Positions 18,933 to 27,627 are shown, numbered from the stretch's first letter. The stretch: DNA of 64,000 nucleotides from an uncultured Prevotellaceae bacterium (GCA_900316505.1 ONDH01000012.1:1-64000), one strand, 5' to 3'. The notes: generated by a model from the sequence alone, not told the origin. Made by a program: numbers and translations.

Positions 18933-20039
18933 ATGATTGAAGGACAAACACAGATAGATCTGGGTGCCTACATGAACCAAAGCATCCGCAACATCATGGC
19001 GAAGGCATACAAGAATATGCTTTCAAACCCACGTGAGGCGAAGTTTGTTTACCGTATGCAGATGCTTTTCCTGAAGTCAGAGAAAAGACGCAAGAAGATG
19101 CTGGAGATAGAAGGGTTAGAAGTACCACCATTCCTCATCAGTAGCATCTCAACCACCTGCAACCTGCACTGCAAAGGATGTTATGCACGCAATAACGGCA
19201 TCGCAGAGGACAATAATACAAAACGCAAGAACACGCTCTCTGGAGAGCAGTGGAAGAACATCTTCACCGAAGCTTCCAACATGGGCATCAACTTCTCACT
19301 CATTGCCGGTGGCGAGCCTCTCATGCGTAAAGACATTCTGGAACACATTGCCGAGGTGAAGGACATGGTCTTCCCTGTCTTCACCAATGGAACGCTCATC
19401 AGTCCATCCTATATGGAGTTCTTCAAGAAACATCTGAATATGGTTCCCGTGATTAGCATTGAAGGAACAGCTTTGGGCACCGATGAACGACGTGGGCAGG
19501 GTGTCTTCAAGCGCTCTATGCAATCAATGGAGATGTTGAAGGAGGAAGGCCTCTTTTTCGGCACCAGCATTACTGTGACCACCGAAAACTACCACTATGT
19601 GACCTCGCATGAGTTCATCGACAAGCTCCGTTCCTATGGTTGCAAGATTGTCTTCTATGTGGAGTATGTTCCCACGGAAGCAGGTACGGAGCACTTGGCT
19701 TTCAGCGACGAGCATGTAACAGAGATGGAGTCCCTGATGGCAGCGCGTCGCAATGCCCATGCTGACATCATTTTCCTCTCCTTCCCTGGCGATGAGAAGG
19801 CACTTGGCGGTTGCCTTGCATCAGGACGCGGCTTCTTCCACATTGGTCCCGACGGATCGGCAGAACCTTGTCCATTCTCAACCTTCAGCGACAGCAACGT
19901 CGCCACAATGGGTGTGCGCAAGGCACTCCAGTCGCCCCTGTTCCGTAAAATTCGTGCAGCCAAGGCACTCGGATGGGAGCACACTGGCGGCTGTACCCTC
20001 TTTGAACATCGGGAGGAAATAGAAAAAATGGTCGTATAA
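18933..20039 (+). CDS. Radical SAM protein with auxiliary Cys-rich C-terminus
   Basis: A 368-aa enzyme. The radical SAM cluster motif CNLHCKGC gives Cys76, Cys80 and Cys83, after FLISSISTT. The AdoMet-binding GGEP motif follows (IAGGEPLMRKDI). The C-terminal part has spaced cysteines (GGCLASGRGFFHIGPDGS, EPCPFSTFSD, GGCTLFEH), a short SPASM/twitch-like layout for a second Fe-S cluster. No precursor peptide gene is seen nearby. The flavodoxin-like gene 22 bp downstream could supply electrons. Substrate unknown. Confidence 0.85.
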   Translation: MIEGQTQIDLGAYMNQSIRNIMAKAYKNMLSNPREAKFVYRMQMLFLKSEKRRKKMLEIEGLEVPPFLISSISTTCNLHCKGCYARNNGIAEDNNTKRKNTLSGEQWKNIFTEASNMGINFSLIAGGEPLMRKDILEHIAEVKDMVFPVFTNGTLISPSYMEFFKKHLNMVPVISIEGTALGTDERRGQGVFKRSMQSMEMLKEEGLFFGTSITVTTENYHYVTSHEFIDKLRSYGCKIVFYVEYVPTEAGTEHLAFSDEHVTEMESLMAARRNAHADIIFLSFPGDEKALGGCLASGRGFFHIGPDGSAEPCPFSTFSDSNVATMGVRKALQSPLFRKIRAAKALGWEHTGGCTLFEHREEIEKMVV

Positions 20040-20061
20040 CCACAAAACACATTATTTATAT

Positions 20062-20469
20062 ATGAGTATAGCCATTCGTTATTTCAGCAAGTTCGGCCAC
20101 ACAAAGAAAATGGTCGGCATCATCCAAGAACTGACGGGAGTGACCCCTGAAACGGTTGCCGTGCCTTTGAAGGAACCTGTCGACACTCTCTACTTGGGTT
20201 CAGGCGTGCTTTTGGGCAAAGTGAACGGTGCCGTGGCAGATTTCATCAAAACGCTCAAACCTGAACAGGTCAAAGAGGTCTTCTGTTTCGGTTCTTGTGC
20301 CATCATCCCTTCACCAGTTCCTCAGCTGCGTGAACTGCTCCAAGCTCAAGGCATCACTGTCTCTCAGAAAGAGTTCACGTGCAAAGGGTCGATGGGTCCC
20401 ATCCATATGGGGCATCCTAATCAGGAAGACCTCTGTAATTTCCGTAATTTCATACAATCAACCATCTAA
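20062..20469 (+). CDS. Flavodoxin-like protein
   Basis: A 135-aa protein. The N-terminus MSIAIRYFSKFGHTKKMVG matches the FMN phosphate-binding loop of flavodoxins (YxSxTGxT, here with Phe-Gly-His). The middle strand LYLGSGVLLGKVNG and the later FCFGSCAI complete a flavodoxin-like fold; length is on the short side. It may pass electrons to the radical SAM enzyme just upstream. The metallo-hydrolase gene begins 13 bp after its stop. Confidence 0.75.
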   Translation: MSIAIRYFSKFGHTKKMVGIIQELTGVTPETVAVPLKEPVDTLYLGSGVLLGKVNGAVADFIKTLKPEQVKEVFCFGSCAIIPSPVPQLRELLQAQGITVSQKEFTCKGSMGPIHMGHPNQEDLCNFRNFIQSTI

Positions 20470-20482
20470 TACAGATATTATT

Positions 20483-21232
20483 ATGACAATCAAAGCTATT
20501 CGAATGTTCGATGGCGGGTTCATGACCCAACCTTTTGCCTTTGGCGGTGAAGAAGGTAAAGAAAAGTATGACGAACAAATCATCTATCGCAGCAGTTTGC
20601 AAAATTTCCTCATCGACACCGGTGACGAAGTGATTCTCGTGGACACAGGTTTTAAGGCAGATTTCTCTGCCCCCGCCAAGAAACTTGGTGCCCCACTCTA
20701 CATGGGTGAGAAAGTGGCTGACTACATGGACGCATTCACAACCCTCGGCTACAAGCCCGAGCAAGTGACCAAGATTCTCGTCACCCACAAACACCCAGAC
20801 CACACGGCAGCGATAGGGTACTTTCCCAATGCCAAGATCTACATTGCACCAGAAGATGCTGATGCCATGAAGCTGGAGGGTGACAACATCGTCCGCGCCA
20901 CCTACGAGGACGGAGCCTACTACAACTTCCAAGAAACAGTGAAAGTGGCTGAAGGCATCCATTTCATCAAGGCAAAGGGACACACCAATGGCAACAGCAT
21001 CGTCATTGCCGAGAGTGACGGACTCTTCTATCTGTTCCACGGAGATGTGACCTATTGTGATGCTGCGCTGAAAGCCAACAAGTTGAGCATTGTCTATGAA
21101 GACATCAAGGCTGCCCGTGAGACTCTTGACCGAGTGCGTGAGTTTGTCAAGAATCACCCCACTGTCTATCTCTCCACCCATTGTCCTGAAGGTTACGAAA
21201 ATTTGGAGATGAAGCGTGTCATGAAACTATAA
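20483..21232 (+). CDS. Metallo-beta-lactamase-fold hydrolase
   Basis: A 249-aa protein of the MBL superfamily. The metal-binding motif HKHPDH spans residues 102-107, with further ligands likely in KGHTNGNS, FHGDVTY and STHCPEG. The ATG at 20483, after the flavodoxin-like gene, starts the family-like N-terminus; a longer frame that overlaps the previous gene is rejected. It ends the redox operon. Lactonase- or thioesterase-like activity is possible but the substrate cannot be read from the sequence. Confidence 0.85.
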   Translation: MTIKAIRMFDGGFMTQPFAFGGEEGKEKYDEQIIYRSSLQNFLIDTGDEVILVDTGFKADFSAPAKKLGAPLYMGEKVADYMDAFTTLGYKPEQVTKILVTHKHPDHTAAIGYFPNAKIYIAPEDADAMKLEGDNIVRATYEDGAYYNFQETVKVAEGIHFIKAKGHTNGNSIVIAESDGLFYLFHGDVTYCDAALKANKLSIVYEDIKAARETLDRVREFVKNHPTVYLSTHCPEGYENLEMKRVMKL

Positions 21233-21333
21233 AACAAGACATTATCATCAATGAATATCATATTTATCTCTCATATCCATGAAATATGGGAGATTTTTTG
21301 TACATTTGCACCTTGATAAATAACAATCGATAT

Positions 21334-22248
21334 ATGAAGAGATTTTTCGCTGTCTGTATGATGGCAAGCATGGGCATAGCAAGTGGGTATGCACAACTGG
21401 CAATGCCCCAGAACAAACTGAACATCAAAGCAGACATGGCTCTGCGAACAGGAACTGACTACCACATCACGAAAGATGGGACGGCGGTGGAAGAAGGACA
21501 CACCGAAGCATTCACCAAGGCAGGTTTCCAGGTTTCTGTTCCGTTCTACGCAAAAGGGACAACAATACTTATGGCATCAGCTCGATACTCCCATATCCAC
21601 CAGCGTTTCACTCCCGATATGCGCACCATCAACTACGGATTCATCCATTCCGCCCACCACCAATTTGCGGGCACCATAACGGGCATGTCACGACTGCAGC
21701 TATGGGGCAAGCCACTCATTCTGGCAGGTATCGTCAGTGCCGATTTCAGTCAGTACGGCTACGAACGCTGGACACTAATGGGCACAGCAATGCTGATGCT
21801 GAAACAAACACGCGAGACACAATTTGGTGTGGGGGTGGTTGGATTGGTGAACACATTCTCTAAGATACCCGTCTTTCCCATGCTCACCTACCGTCACATG
21901 TTCAGCCCTCAGTGGACACTCAACCTTGTGGTACCCAAATTCCAACTGGAATACACACTCACCAAGTCCGACACCTTCTCCTTCGGAGCTTCGATAGACA
22001 CCGACCACTACTACATCCGTCCCGAATCGGAAGGACTGCCCAGTCACGTACGCTACACACGCAGCAACATCAACGTTGGTCCCGGGTATGAGCACAAATT
22101 TCCTTCTCATTTCACCCTTACCGCAGAAGCAGGAGCGCAGTTTGTCATGACCAACCGAGTCTATAAGAAAGGGAGCAATCATGTCCTTGCAACGATGCAC
22201 GAAAAGACTGCCCCCTATTGTCGTGTCACCCTACAAAAAGGGTTCTGA
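21334..22248 (+). CDS. DUF6268-like outer-membrane beta-barrel protein
   Basis: About 304 aa with a signal peptide (CMMASMGIASGYAQ). The body consists of alternating strand segments such as KGTTILMASARYSHIHQRF, WTLMGTAMLMLKQ, RHMFSPQWTLNLVVPKFQL and YTRSNINVGPGYEHKFPSH, resembling DUF6268 barrels. It starts at the MKRFF methionine (21334) where the signal begins. A TACATTTG box at 21301-21308 could be its -7 element, so it is probably separate from the redox operon. Confidence 0.65.
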   Translation: MKRFFAVCMMASMGIASGYAQLAMPQNKLNIKADMALRTGTDYHITKDGTAVEEGHTEAFTKAGFQVSVPFYAKGTTILMASARYSHIHQRFTPDMRTINYGFIHSAHHQFAGTITGMSRLQLWGKPLILAGIVSADFSQYGYERWTLMGTAMLMLKQTRETQFGVGVVGLVNTFSKIPVFPMLTYRHMFSPQWTLNLVVPKFQLEYTLTKSDTFSFGASIDTDHYYIRPESEGLPSHVRYTRSNINVGPGYEHKFPSHFTLTAEAGAQFVMTNRVYKKGSNHVLATMHEKTAPYCRVTLQKGF

Positions 22249-22283
22249 CATTTTTATTGCCGTTACCGAAAAACGGCCTATTG

Positions 22284-23267
22284 CTATTCCCATTCAATGG
22301 TACCAGTGGGTTTCGGCGTCAAGTCATACAAGACGCGATTCACACCCGGAACCTCTGTAACAATGCGCTTTGTGATATGATGCAGCAGCTGATAAGGAAT
22401 TTCCTCAATAGTGGCAGTCATGGCATCACGCGTGTTCACCGCACGAATAATTACAGGCCAATCCCAACTGCGCTTGTTGTCCTTAACACCCGTTGATTTA
22501 TAGTCAGGCACAACCGTGAAATACTGCCAAACCTTGCCTTCAAGACCATTCTTGGCAAACTCTTCACGAAGGATGGCATCACTCTCACGCAATGCTTCAA
22601 GACGATCACGTGTGATAGCACCTGTACAACGGACGCCCAAGCCTGGTCCTGGGAAGGGCTGACGGAACACCATGTTGTCAGGCAAGCCCAATTCCTTACC
22701 CACCACGCGCACTTCATCCTTGAAGAGCAACTTGATAGGTTCCACCAATTCAAACTGGAGATCATCAGGAAGACCACCCACATTGTGATGTGACTTGACG
22801 GGACCCGATTCAACGATGTCAGGGTAAATTGTGCCTTGCGCAAGGAAACTGATACCCTCCTGCTTACGCGCCTCTTCTTCAAACACCCTGATAAATTCCG
22901 CACCGATAATCTTGCGCTTCTGCTCAGGGTCAGCCACACCTGCCAATTTGTTAAGAAAGCGCTCTGTCGCATCCACATATACGAGGTTTGCATCAAGCTC
23001 ATCACGGAACACACGCACCACTTGCTCGGGCTCACCCTTGCGCAGCAATCCATGATTCACGTGAACCGAAACCAGCTGTTTGCCGACAGCCTTAATCAAC
23101 AATGCTGCCACCACCGATGAGTCCACACCGCCCGAAAGTGCCAACAGCACTTTCTTATCGCCAATCTGTTCCCTCAGTTCTTTCACTTGTTCTTCAATAA
23201 ACTTCTGTGCCAATACAGGGGTGGTAATTCTCTCCATACCCTCTGGGCGTACATTTCCTGTAGTCAT
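22284..23267 (-). CDS. guaA: GMP synthetase ATP-pyrophosphatase subunit, no amidotransferase domain
   Basis: A 327-aa protein with the ATP-PPase P-loop [16 protein letters not shown] near residues 40-55 and the GMP synthetase dimerisation domain ([17 protein letters not shown] to the C-terminal TGTIEWE). It aminates XMP to GMP using ATP. Usual bacterial GuaA has about 190 extra N-terminal residues forming the glutamine amidotransferase; none are here, and repeats lie immediately upstream. It therefore needs a separate glutaminase or uses ammonia, as in the split archaeal enzyme. Start ATG 23267 (TTGNVRPEG follows). Confidence 0.9.
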   Translation of the reverse strand: MTTGNVRPEGMERITTPVLAQKFIEEQVKELREQIGDKKVLLALSGGVDSSVVAALLIKAVGKQLVSVHVNHGLLRKGEPEQVVRVFRDELDANLVYVDATERFLNKLAGVADPEQKRKIIGAEFIRVFEEEARKQEGISFLAQGTIYPDIVESGPVKSHHNVGGLPDDLQFELVEPIKLLFKDEVRVVGKELGLPDNMVFRQPFPGPGLGVRCTGAITRDRLEALRESDAILREEFAKNGLEGKVWQYFTVVPDYKSTGVKDNKRSWDWPVIIRAVNTRDAMTATIEEIPYQLLHHITKRIVTEVPGVNRVLYDLTPKPTGTIEWE

Positions 23268-23287
23268 AATCTTTATTTTTTGATTAA

Positions 23288-23465
23288 TAATGTTACTAAA
23301 GTTTCGCAAGTGCTCAACTTTCTTGGAGTTAAGGAGTTATAGGAGTTATCGCTACGCTCGAAGTGATCGACGTTTGTCATGCTGATGGTTTTCTCGCTGT
23401 CAGGTATCGTCGTTAACTCCTTTAACTTCGATTACTTCGTCACTTCCGAAAGTTGAGTAATGTTA
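23288..23465 (+). mobile_element. 162-bp palindromic element (copy A) with flanking 8-bp direct repeats
   Basis: The element (23296-23457) begins CTAAAGTTTCGCAAG, has inverted CTCAACTTTC / GAAAGTTGAG near its ends and internal complementary GGAGTTA / TAACTCC stretches. It is flanked by TAATGTTA on both sides (23288-23295 and 23458-23465). Two other full copies lie at 26803-26962 and 46277-46438. No open frame is inside. Confidence 0.75.
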
Positions 23466-23478
23466 TTATATTTACCCT

Positions 23479-24582
23479 TCACGCGCTATAATTATGGTCG
23501 ATAATGATTGTGATTTGTTCACCATCCAACAATGGTTGCAACTCTTCAGTCAATGTTTGGGCAAGCTTTCTTTCATCTGTCACTGAAATATCGGGCACTA
23601 CATCCACCGAAACGCGGTTCTCATCTTCAAAATAGCAAAAACCGTGGATTTGTAGAATCTCCTTATGCGCCTTGAGTGTTTGCAGCACGATGCTCTGAGT
23701 TTTTGACTGTCGACTATTTCCCGTTGCAATGGCATAGATGCCAACTGTCATGATGATGTTGCGCTGGTCAAGCAGTTTTTCCGTAATACGACGAGTCAGC
23801 AAGTGTATCTCTGTGGCAGTCATGGTATCATAGACATTGATGTGAAGCGAGCCTATCATCATGTTTGGGCCATAACTGTGGAGGATGATGTCATGTACGC
23901 CATGAACACCTTCAAAGGCTGACACCTCTGAGCGAATCTGTGAAACCAGTTCTGGCGAGACCCTGCCGCCCAACAATTCGTTGACGGGAGACTGCAGCAT
24001 TTCCCACCCTGCTTTGATAATGAAGAGAGAAATGATGACGCCCAGCCATCCATCGAGTGACACCTGCCAAATTAGCATTATTGCGGCTGACACCAACGTG
24101 GAGAAGGTGATGATGGCATCAAACATAGCATCAGTCCCCGAAGCGATGAGGGCGTCACTGTTCAGCAGCTTCCCCTGACGCTTCACAAAGACACCCAACA
24201 TCAGCTTCACCACGATACTTGCCACGATGACAATCAAGGTATAGGCTGTATAATCTGGTGAAGTCGGATTGAATAATTTCTTCACCGATTCAATCATTGA
24301 GGTGGCACCAGCAGTGAGCACGATGATGGCAATGATGATGCCACTGAAATATTCAACACGACCATGACCAAAAGGATGCTTTATGTCAGCAGGACGTTGC
24401 GACCACACAATCCCTATAATGGTGATGACACTCGACAAGGCATCACTCAGGTTGTTGATTGCATCCATCACAATTGCGATGGAACCAGCCACGACACCCA
24501 CGGTCGCCTTTAGTGCAGCCAACAGCACATTCGCTCCAATACCAATCCAACTGGTACGTATGATATTTTGTGAACGATTCAT
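23479..24582 (-). CDS. Cation diffusion facilitator transporter
   Basis: A 367-aa CDF-family membrane protein. Several membrane helices lie in the first 220 residues (GIGANVLLAALKATVGVVAG, LSSVITIIGIVW, GIIIAIIVLTAGATSM). The signature IVMDAINNLSDALSS and the HPFGHGRVEYFSG motif carry metal-site residues. The C-terminal cytoplasmic domain (about 225-367) has HDIILHSYGPNMMIGSLHINVYD. It exports divalent metals such as Zn or Fe in exchange for protons. Weak minus-strand -7 box at 24627-24634 (TAATTTTG). Confidence 0.9.
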   Translation of the reverse strand: MNRSQNIIRTSWIGIGANVLLAALKATVGVVAGSIAIVMDAINNLSDALSSVITIIGIVWSQRPADIKHPFGHGRVEYFSGIIIAIIVLTAGATSMIESVKKLFNPTSPDYTAYTLIVIVASIVVKLMLGVFVKRQGKLLNSDALIASGTDAMFDAIITFSTLVSAAIMLIWQVSLDGWLGVIISLFIIKAGWEMLQSPVNELLGGRVSPELVSQIRSEVSAFEGVHGVHDIILHSYGPNMMIGSLHINVYDTMTATEIHLLTRRITEKLLDQRNIIMTVGIYAIATGNSRQSKTQSIVLQTLKAHKEILQIHGFCYFEDENRVSVDVVPDISVTDERKLAQTLTEELQPLLDGEQITIIIDHNYSA

Positions 24583-24634
24583 CTCTTCCTTTTGTTAATT
24601 CGTCTCAGTTTCCTTTATATCGGAGACAAAATTA

Positions 24635-25101
24635 GTCATTTTTCAATAGATAATGGCACAAACAACACACAATTATGGACATAACAGCAGAATTTGTCCG
24701 AAAATTAGGAATTTTGCAGCACAATCCAGACAAAGTGAAGAGTTAGGAGTGAAATCATTTACAATTTGACTTATCGTATCTTTAGCACGCTTGGCTTGCC
24801 AAGAATGTACAATGCACAATTTATTTGGCAATTTAGATAATTAGTAATTCGGCTTTGGGAAGTTATCGCTGCGCTCGAAGTAATCGAAGTTAAAAGAATT
24901 AACGACGATACCTGCTACGAGAAGGACATCAACTGTCCATTGTCAACTCGCTGAGGTTTGAGCACGACTTGGCATAATTCAAGCAGTTTGACGCTGCTCT
25001 CATTGCCACAAACATTATCAATTGTCAATTGTCAACTGACAAAAGTGAACTAAATAGACGATAAGATGGTTGAGAATTGCGAGATTATGAATTAAAATCA
25101 C
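24635..25101. repeat. Non-coding region made of several repeat families
   Basis: No gene is seen here. It contains AAATCATTTACAATTTGAC (24752-24770), repeated exactly at 30284-30302; CAATTTATTTGGCAATT (24817-24833), repeated at 30316-30332; part of the 162-bp element (about 24858-24934); a minus-strand copy of the CTATGCCGAG element (24949-25013); and a heptanucleotide array (25014-25041). Confidence 0.7.
24949..25013 (-). repeat. CTATGCCGAG interspersed element (minus copy)
   Basis: Its reverse complement aligns along about 65 bp with 25744-25815, sharing GTTTGT, GAGAGCAG, GTCAA, CTTG, ACTATGCC-type core and the end AAAC. A third copy is at 7320-7393. Confidence 0.7.
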
Positions 25102-25109
25102 TATATTTG
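25102..25109 (+). promoter_or_regulatory. Probable -7 box of the DUF4199-glycosyltransferase operon
   Basis: TATATTTG matches TAnnTTTG. The nearest -33-like word is ATTG at 25076-25079 with a 22-bp spacer, so the match is partial. The start codon is 62 bp downstream. Confidence 0.5.
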
Positions 25110-25170
25110 CACCGTTTTTGGGCGTACTGGCACGGAACGCAATTTGATTTATAGACTGGAATTATCATCA

Positions 25171-25713
25171 ATGACAACAAGAAACTATACATACAAGTCG
25201 TATGCAATGGAGTATGGAACCTTTGTGGGGCTGACATGGGGTGGCCTGTTCTTCTCGTATGTGGAGGGCATTGCAGGCAACAATGGGATGCTCATGATGC
25301 TATGCTTCATGCTGTGCGGTGTGTCGATCTTCCTCCCCTTCCTCTTAGCATTTCGCCTGAACAGGAAAATGAAATCGGCAGGAGAAAGTCTGACCTATTT
25401 TCAAGGATTGGTCTTCGCCTTCTCCATGTTCATGTATGCCTGTCTGATGAATGGGCTGGTGGTGTTCGCCTATTTCCAACTGATGGATGACGGGCAGCTG
25501 ATGGACAGGATGAACGAACTACTGACGCAGCCCGAGATGGTGAGCACGTATGAGCAGATGGGTATGGGGGAACAACGAGTGCAAATGATGGATGTATTGA
25601 GGGAAGCGGATGGGCTGTCGTCATGGGAAAAGACGCTGCTGATTTTCAACAACAATTTCTTCTTCAGTATTATTCTATCATTTTTCGTGGCAGGAGTGGC
25701 GAAAAGGAGTTGA
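25171..25713 (+). CDS. DUF4199 membrane protein
   Basis: A 180-aa inner-membrane protein with four predicted helices (about 15-35, 40-60, 75-98 and 150-172). FVGLTWGGLFFSYV, LTYFQGLVFAFSMFMYAC and FFFSIILSFFVAGV fit the DUF4199 family, which usually precedes a family 2 glycosyltransferase in Bacteroidota, as here. The ATG at 25171 (TTRNYTYKSY follows) is preferred to an upstream TTG. Its stop codon TGA lies in the first unit of a heptanucleotide array. Function unknown. Confidence 0.85.
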   Translation: MTTRNYTYKSYAMEYGTFVGLTWGGLFFSYVEGIAGNNGMLMMLCFMLCGVSIFLPFLLAFRLNRKMKSAGESLTYFQGLVFAFSMFMYACLMNGLVVFAYFQLMDDGQLMDRMNELLTQPEMVSTYEQMGMGEQRVQMMDVLREADGLSSWEKTLLIFNNNFFFSIILSFFVAGVAKRS

Positions 25714-25742
25714 CAGTTGGAACTTGAAACTTGAGAGTTGAC
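25708..25742 (+). repeat. Heptanucleotide array holding the DUF4199 stop codon
   Basis: Five units: AGTTGAC, AGTTGGA, ACTTGAA, ACTTGAG, AGTTGAC. The gene's TGA is inside the first unit. A CTATGCCGAG element (25744-25815) follows directly. Confidence 0.8.
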
Positions 25743-25743
25743 G

Positions 25744-25815
25744 ACGTTTGTAGCAGCGAGAGCAGAGTCAAGCTTGCTTAAACTATGCCGAGTCGCGCCC
25801 AAACTTCATCGAAGA
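25744..25815 (+). repeat. CTATGCCGAG interspersed element (plus copy)
   Basis: Aligns with 7320-7393 and with the reverse complement of 24949-25013. It contains the near-palindromic core GTCAAGCTTGCTT and lies just before the glycosyltransferase start. Confidence 0.7.
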
Positions 25816-25834
25816 GTAATTTATCATATAAGCA

Positions 25835-26794
25835 ATGGATATATCGGTTGTAGTGCCTCTGTACAATGAGGACGAGTCTATAGCAGAACTTCACGAGTGG
25901 ATAAAGCGTGTGATGGACGAGCATGGCTTCACGTATGAGGTGATTTTCGTGAACGATGGTTCTACTGACCATTCGTGGGAAGTGATAGAAGAATTGAGTC
26001 AGAATTACCCCGAAGTGCATGGCATCAAGTTCAGGAGGAACTACGGTAAGAGCCCAGCCCTTTTCCACGGGTTTGAGAAAGCGGAAGGCGATGTGATCAT
26101 CACGATGGATGCCGACTTGCAAGACAGCCCAGACGAAATCCCCGAGCTCTATAGAATGGTGAAAGAAGATGGGTATGATCTCGTGAGTGGATACAAGATG
26201 AACCGTCGCAAAGGTGACCCTCTTTCGAAGACCATTCCAACAAAGCTGTTCAACGCAACGACACGAATGGTGAGCGGCATTCACAACCTGCACGATTTCA
26301 ACTGCGGACTGAAGGCATACCGTCGCGATGTGGTGAAGCACATTGAGGTGTATGGAGAGATGCATCGCTTCATCCCCTACCTTGCCAAGAGTGCTGGTTT
26401 CAGCAAGATTGGCGAAAAGCCCGTGCATCATCAGGCACGCCAGCACGGCAAGAGCAAGTTCATGGGCATGAATCGTTTCGTGAACGGTTATCTGGACTTG
26501 ATGAGTCTATGGTTTCTTAGCACTTTTGGCATGAAGCCCATGCACATATTCGGGTTCATTGGCACACTGATGTTCCTCATCGGTTTCATCGCCATTGTCA
26601 TTGTTGGCACCATCAAAATAGTGGCGTTGTGCCAGCATGTGCCTCACGCCTTAGTGACTGACAGTCCTTATTTCTACATCTCTCTGACGATGATGATTCT
26701 GGGCACGCAACTATTCGTAGGTGGTTTCCTCGGCGACCTCATCAGCAGAAACAGTCAGGAGAGGAACAAGTACCAGGTGGAAAAAGAGATATAA
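25835..26794 (+). CDS. Family 2 glycosyltransferase (polyprenyl-phosphate sugar transferase type)
   Basis: A 319-aa GT2 enzyme. The catalytic domain (about 1-225) has DISVVVPLYNEDESI, FVNDGSTDHSWEVI and the DXD-like MDADLQDSPDEIPEL. Two C-terminal membrane helices (about 233-260 and 275-300) match the GtrB/DPM-like subgroup that loads a sugar onto undecaprenyl phosphate at the inner membrane. It follows DUF4199, a pairing common in Bacteroidota. Donor sugar not determinable. Confidence 0.88.
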   Translation: MDISVVVPLYNEDESIAELHEWIKRVMDEHGFTYEVIFVNDGSTDHSWEVIEELSQNYPEVHGIKFRRNYGKSPALFHGFEKAEGDVIITMDADLQDSPDEIPELYRMVKEDGYDLVSGYKMNRRKGDPLSKTIPTKLFNATTRMVSGIHNLHDFNCGLKAYRRDVVKHIEVYGEMHRFIPYLAKSAGFSKIGEKPVHHQARQHGKSKFMGMNRFVNGYLDLMSLWFLSTFGMKPMHIFGFIGTLMFLIGFIAIVIVGTIKIVALCQHVPHALVTDSPYFYISLTMMILGTQLFVGGFLGDLISRNSQERNKYQVEKEI

Positions 26795-26970
26795 AAAACC
26801 TTGATTCAACTTTCGGAAGTGACGAAGTAATCGAAGTTAAAAGAGTTAAAGACGATACCTAGCTACAAGAAGGACATCAACATAACAAACGTCGATAACT
26901 TCGAGCGAAGCGATAACTTCTATAACTTCGATACCTACAAGAAAGTGAAGCTTGCGAAACTTAAAACCTT
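26795..26970 (-). mobile_element. 160-bp palindromic element (copy C) with flanking 8-bp direct repeats
   Basis: Reverse-complement copy of the element at 23296 (body 26803-26962): TTCAACTTTCGGAAG at its left, CTTGCGAAACTT at its right. AAAACCTT occurs on both sides (26795-26802 and 26963-26970). Its outermost bases differ slightly from copies A and B, so the boundary is less certain. Confidence 0.65.
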
Positions 26971-27020
26971 TAGCTCGTCTGTAGGCAACTTGTGAAGGCA
27001 AGTATGGAAGCATTTAGGGA

Positions 27021-27614
27021 ATGAGAATTATGATTAGAAATATGATTGGGATGGCTGTGTTGCTGCTCGCTGGTTGTTATTCAAACAACTGCCCGCTTGA
27101 GAATATGGTGACATGCAACTATGGGTTTTACGACTCAGAGGGCACAGCCATCAACTATCACGACACCATCACCGTGACGACCTTAATGCCTGGTTACAAA
27201 ACTGTCTACACATATCGGAAACTGGGCAACATGACAGTAACGAAGGACTATCGCGACACGGCGTTGGTGAATCAGGGCTATACGGAAAGTATGACTCAGC
27301 AACGCAAGGACACCATTTTGTTGAACAAACTGATAGGGGCTTCAAATATGAAGGTGCCCATGAGCTGGTTTCATGAGGAGGATACGCTCATTCTCTCCTA
27401 CCGCACCATCGTCAAGAAGGACACCATCAAAATACAGCACATGAGCTATCCTAACGTAGAGTTGCCTGAATGTGGAACGTATCGCTTCCACACCCTACAG
27501 GGCATTACGGCTACAGATGCCGCCATCGACCACATAGAAATTGGTGAGTCGAAAGTGGACTATGAGGGCAACGTGAATGTGAAGATTTTTTTTAACGGAG
27601 TGGCAACTGAATGA
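27021..27614 (+). CDS. DUF6452 lipoprotein
   Basis: A 197-aa protein with a lipoprotein signal (MIGMAVLLLAGC, lipid-modified Cys near residue 19). The mature part is beta-rich and polar, with CPLENMVTCNYGFYD and the end VNVKIFFNGVATE. It resembles DUF6452, a Bacteroidales family normally found beside DUF6048, which follows here. Both stop and next start lie in a short 7-bp-period stretch (AATGAGG, AATTAGG, AGTGATG). Function unknown; envelope location is supported. Confidence 0.75.
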   Translation: MRIMIRNMIGMAVLLLAGCYSNNCPLENMVTCNYGFYDSEGTAINYHDTITVTTLMPGYKTVYTYRKLGNMTVTKDYRDTALVNQGYTESMTQQRKDTILLNKLIGASNMKVPMSWFHEEDTLILSYRTIVKKDTIKIQHMSYPNVELPECGTYRFHTLQGITATDAAIDHIEIGESKVDYEGNVNVKIFFNGVATE

Positions 27615-27627
27615 GGAATTAGGAGTG

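Noticed and set aside
20228..20482. N-terminal extension of the metallo-hydrolase frame
   Set aside because: It overlaps the flavodoxin-like gene in another frame and its residues look like a shadow; the ATG at 20483 begins the family-like sequence.
25835..26794. Glycosyltransferase as part of a capsule or O-antigen cluster
   Set aside because: No other glycan genes surround it; the DUF4199 pairing is a usual housekeeping context.
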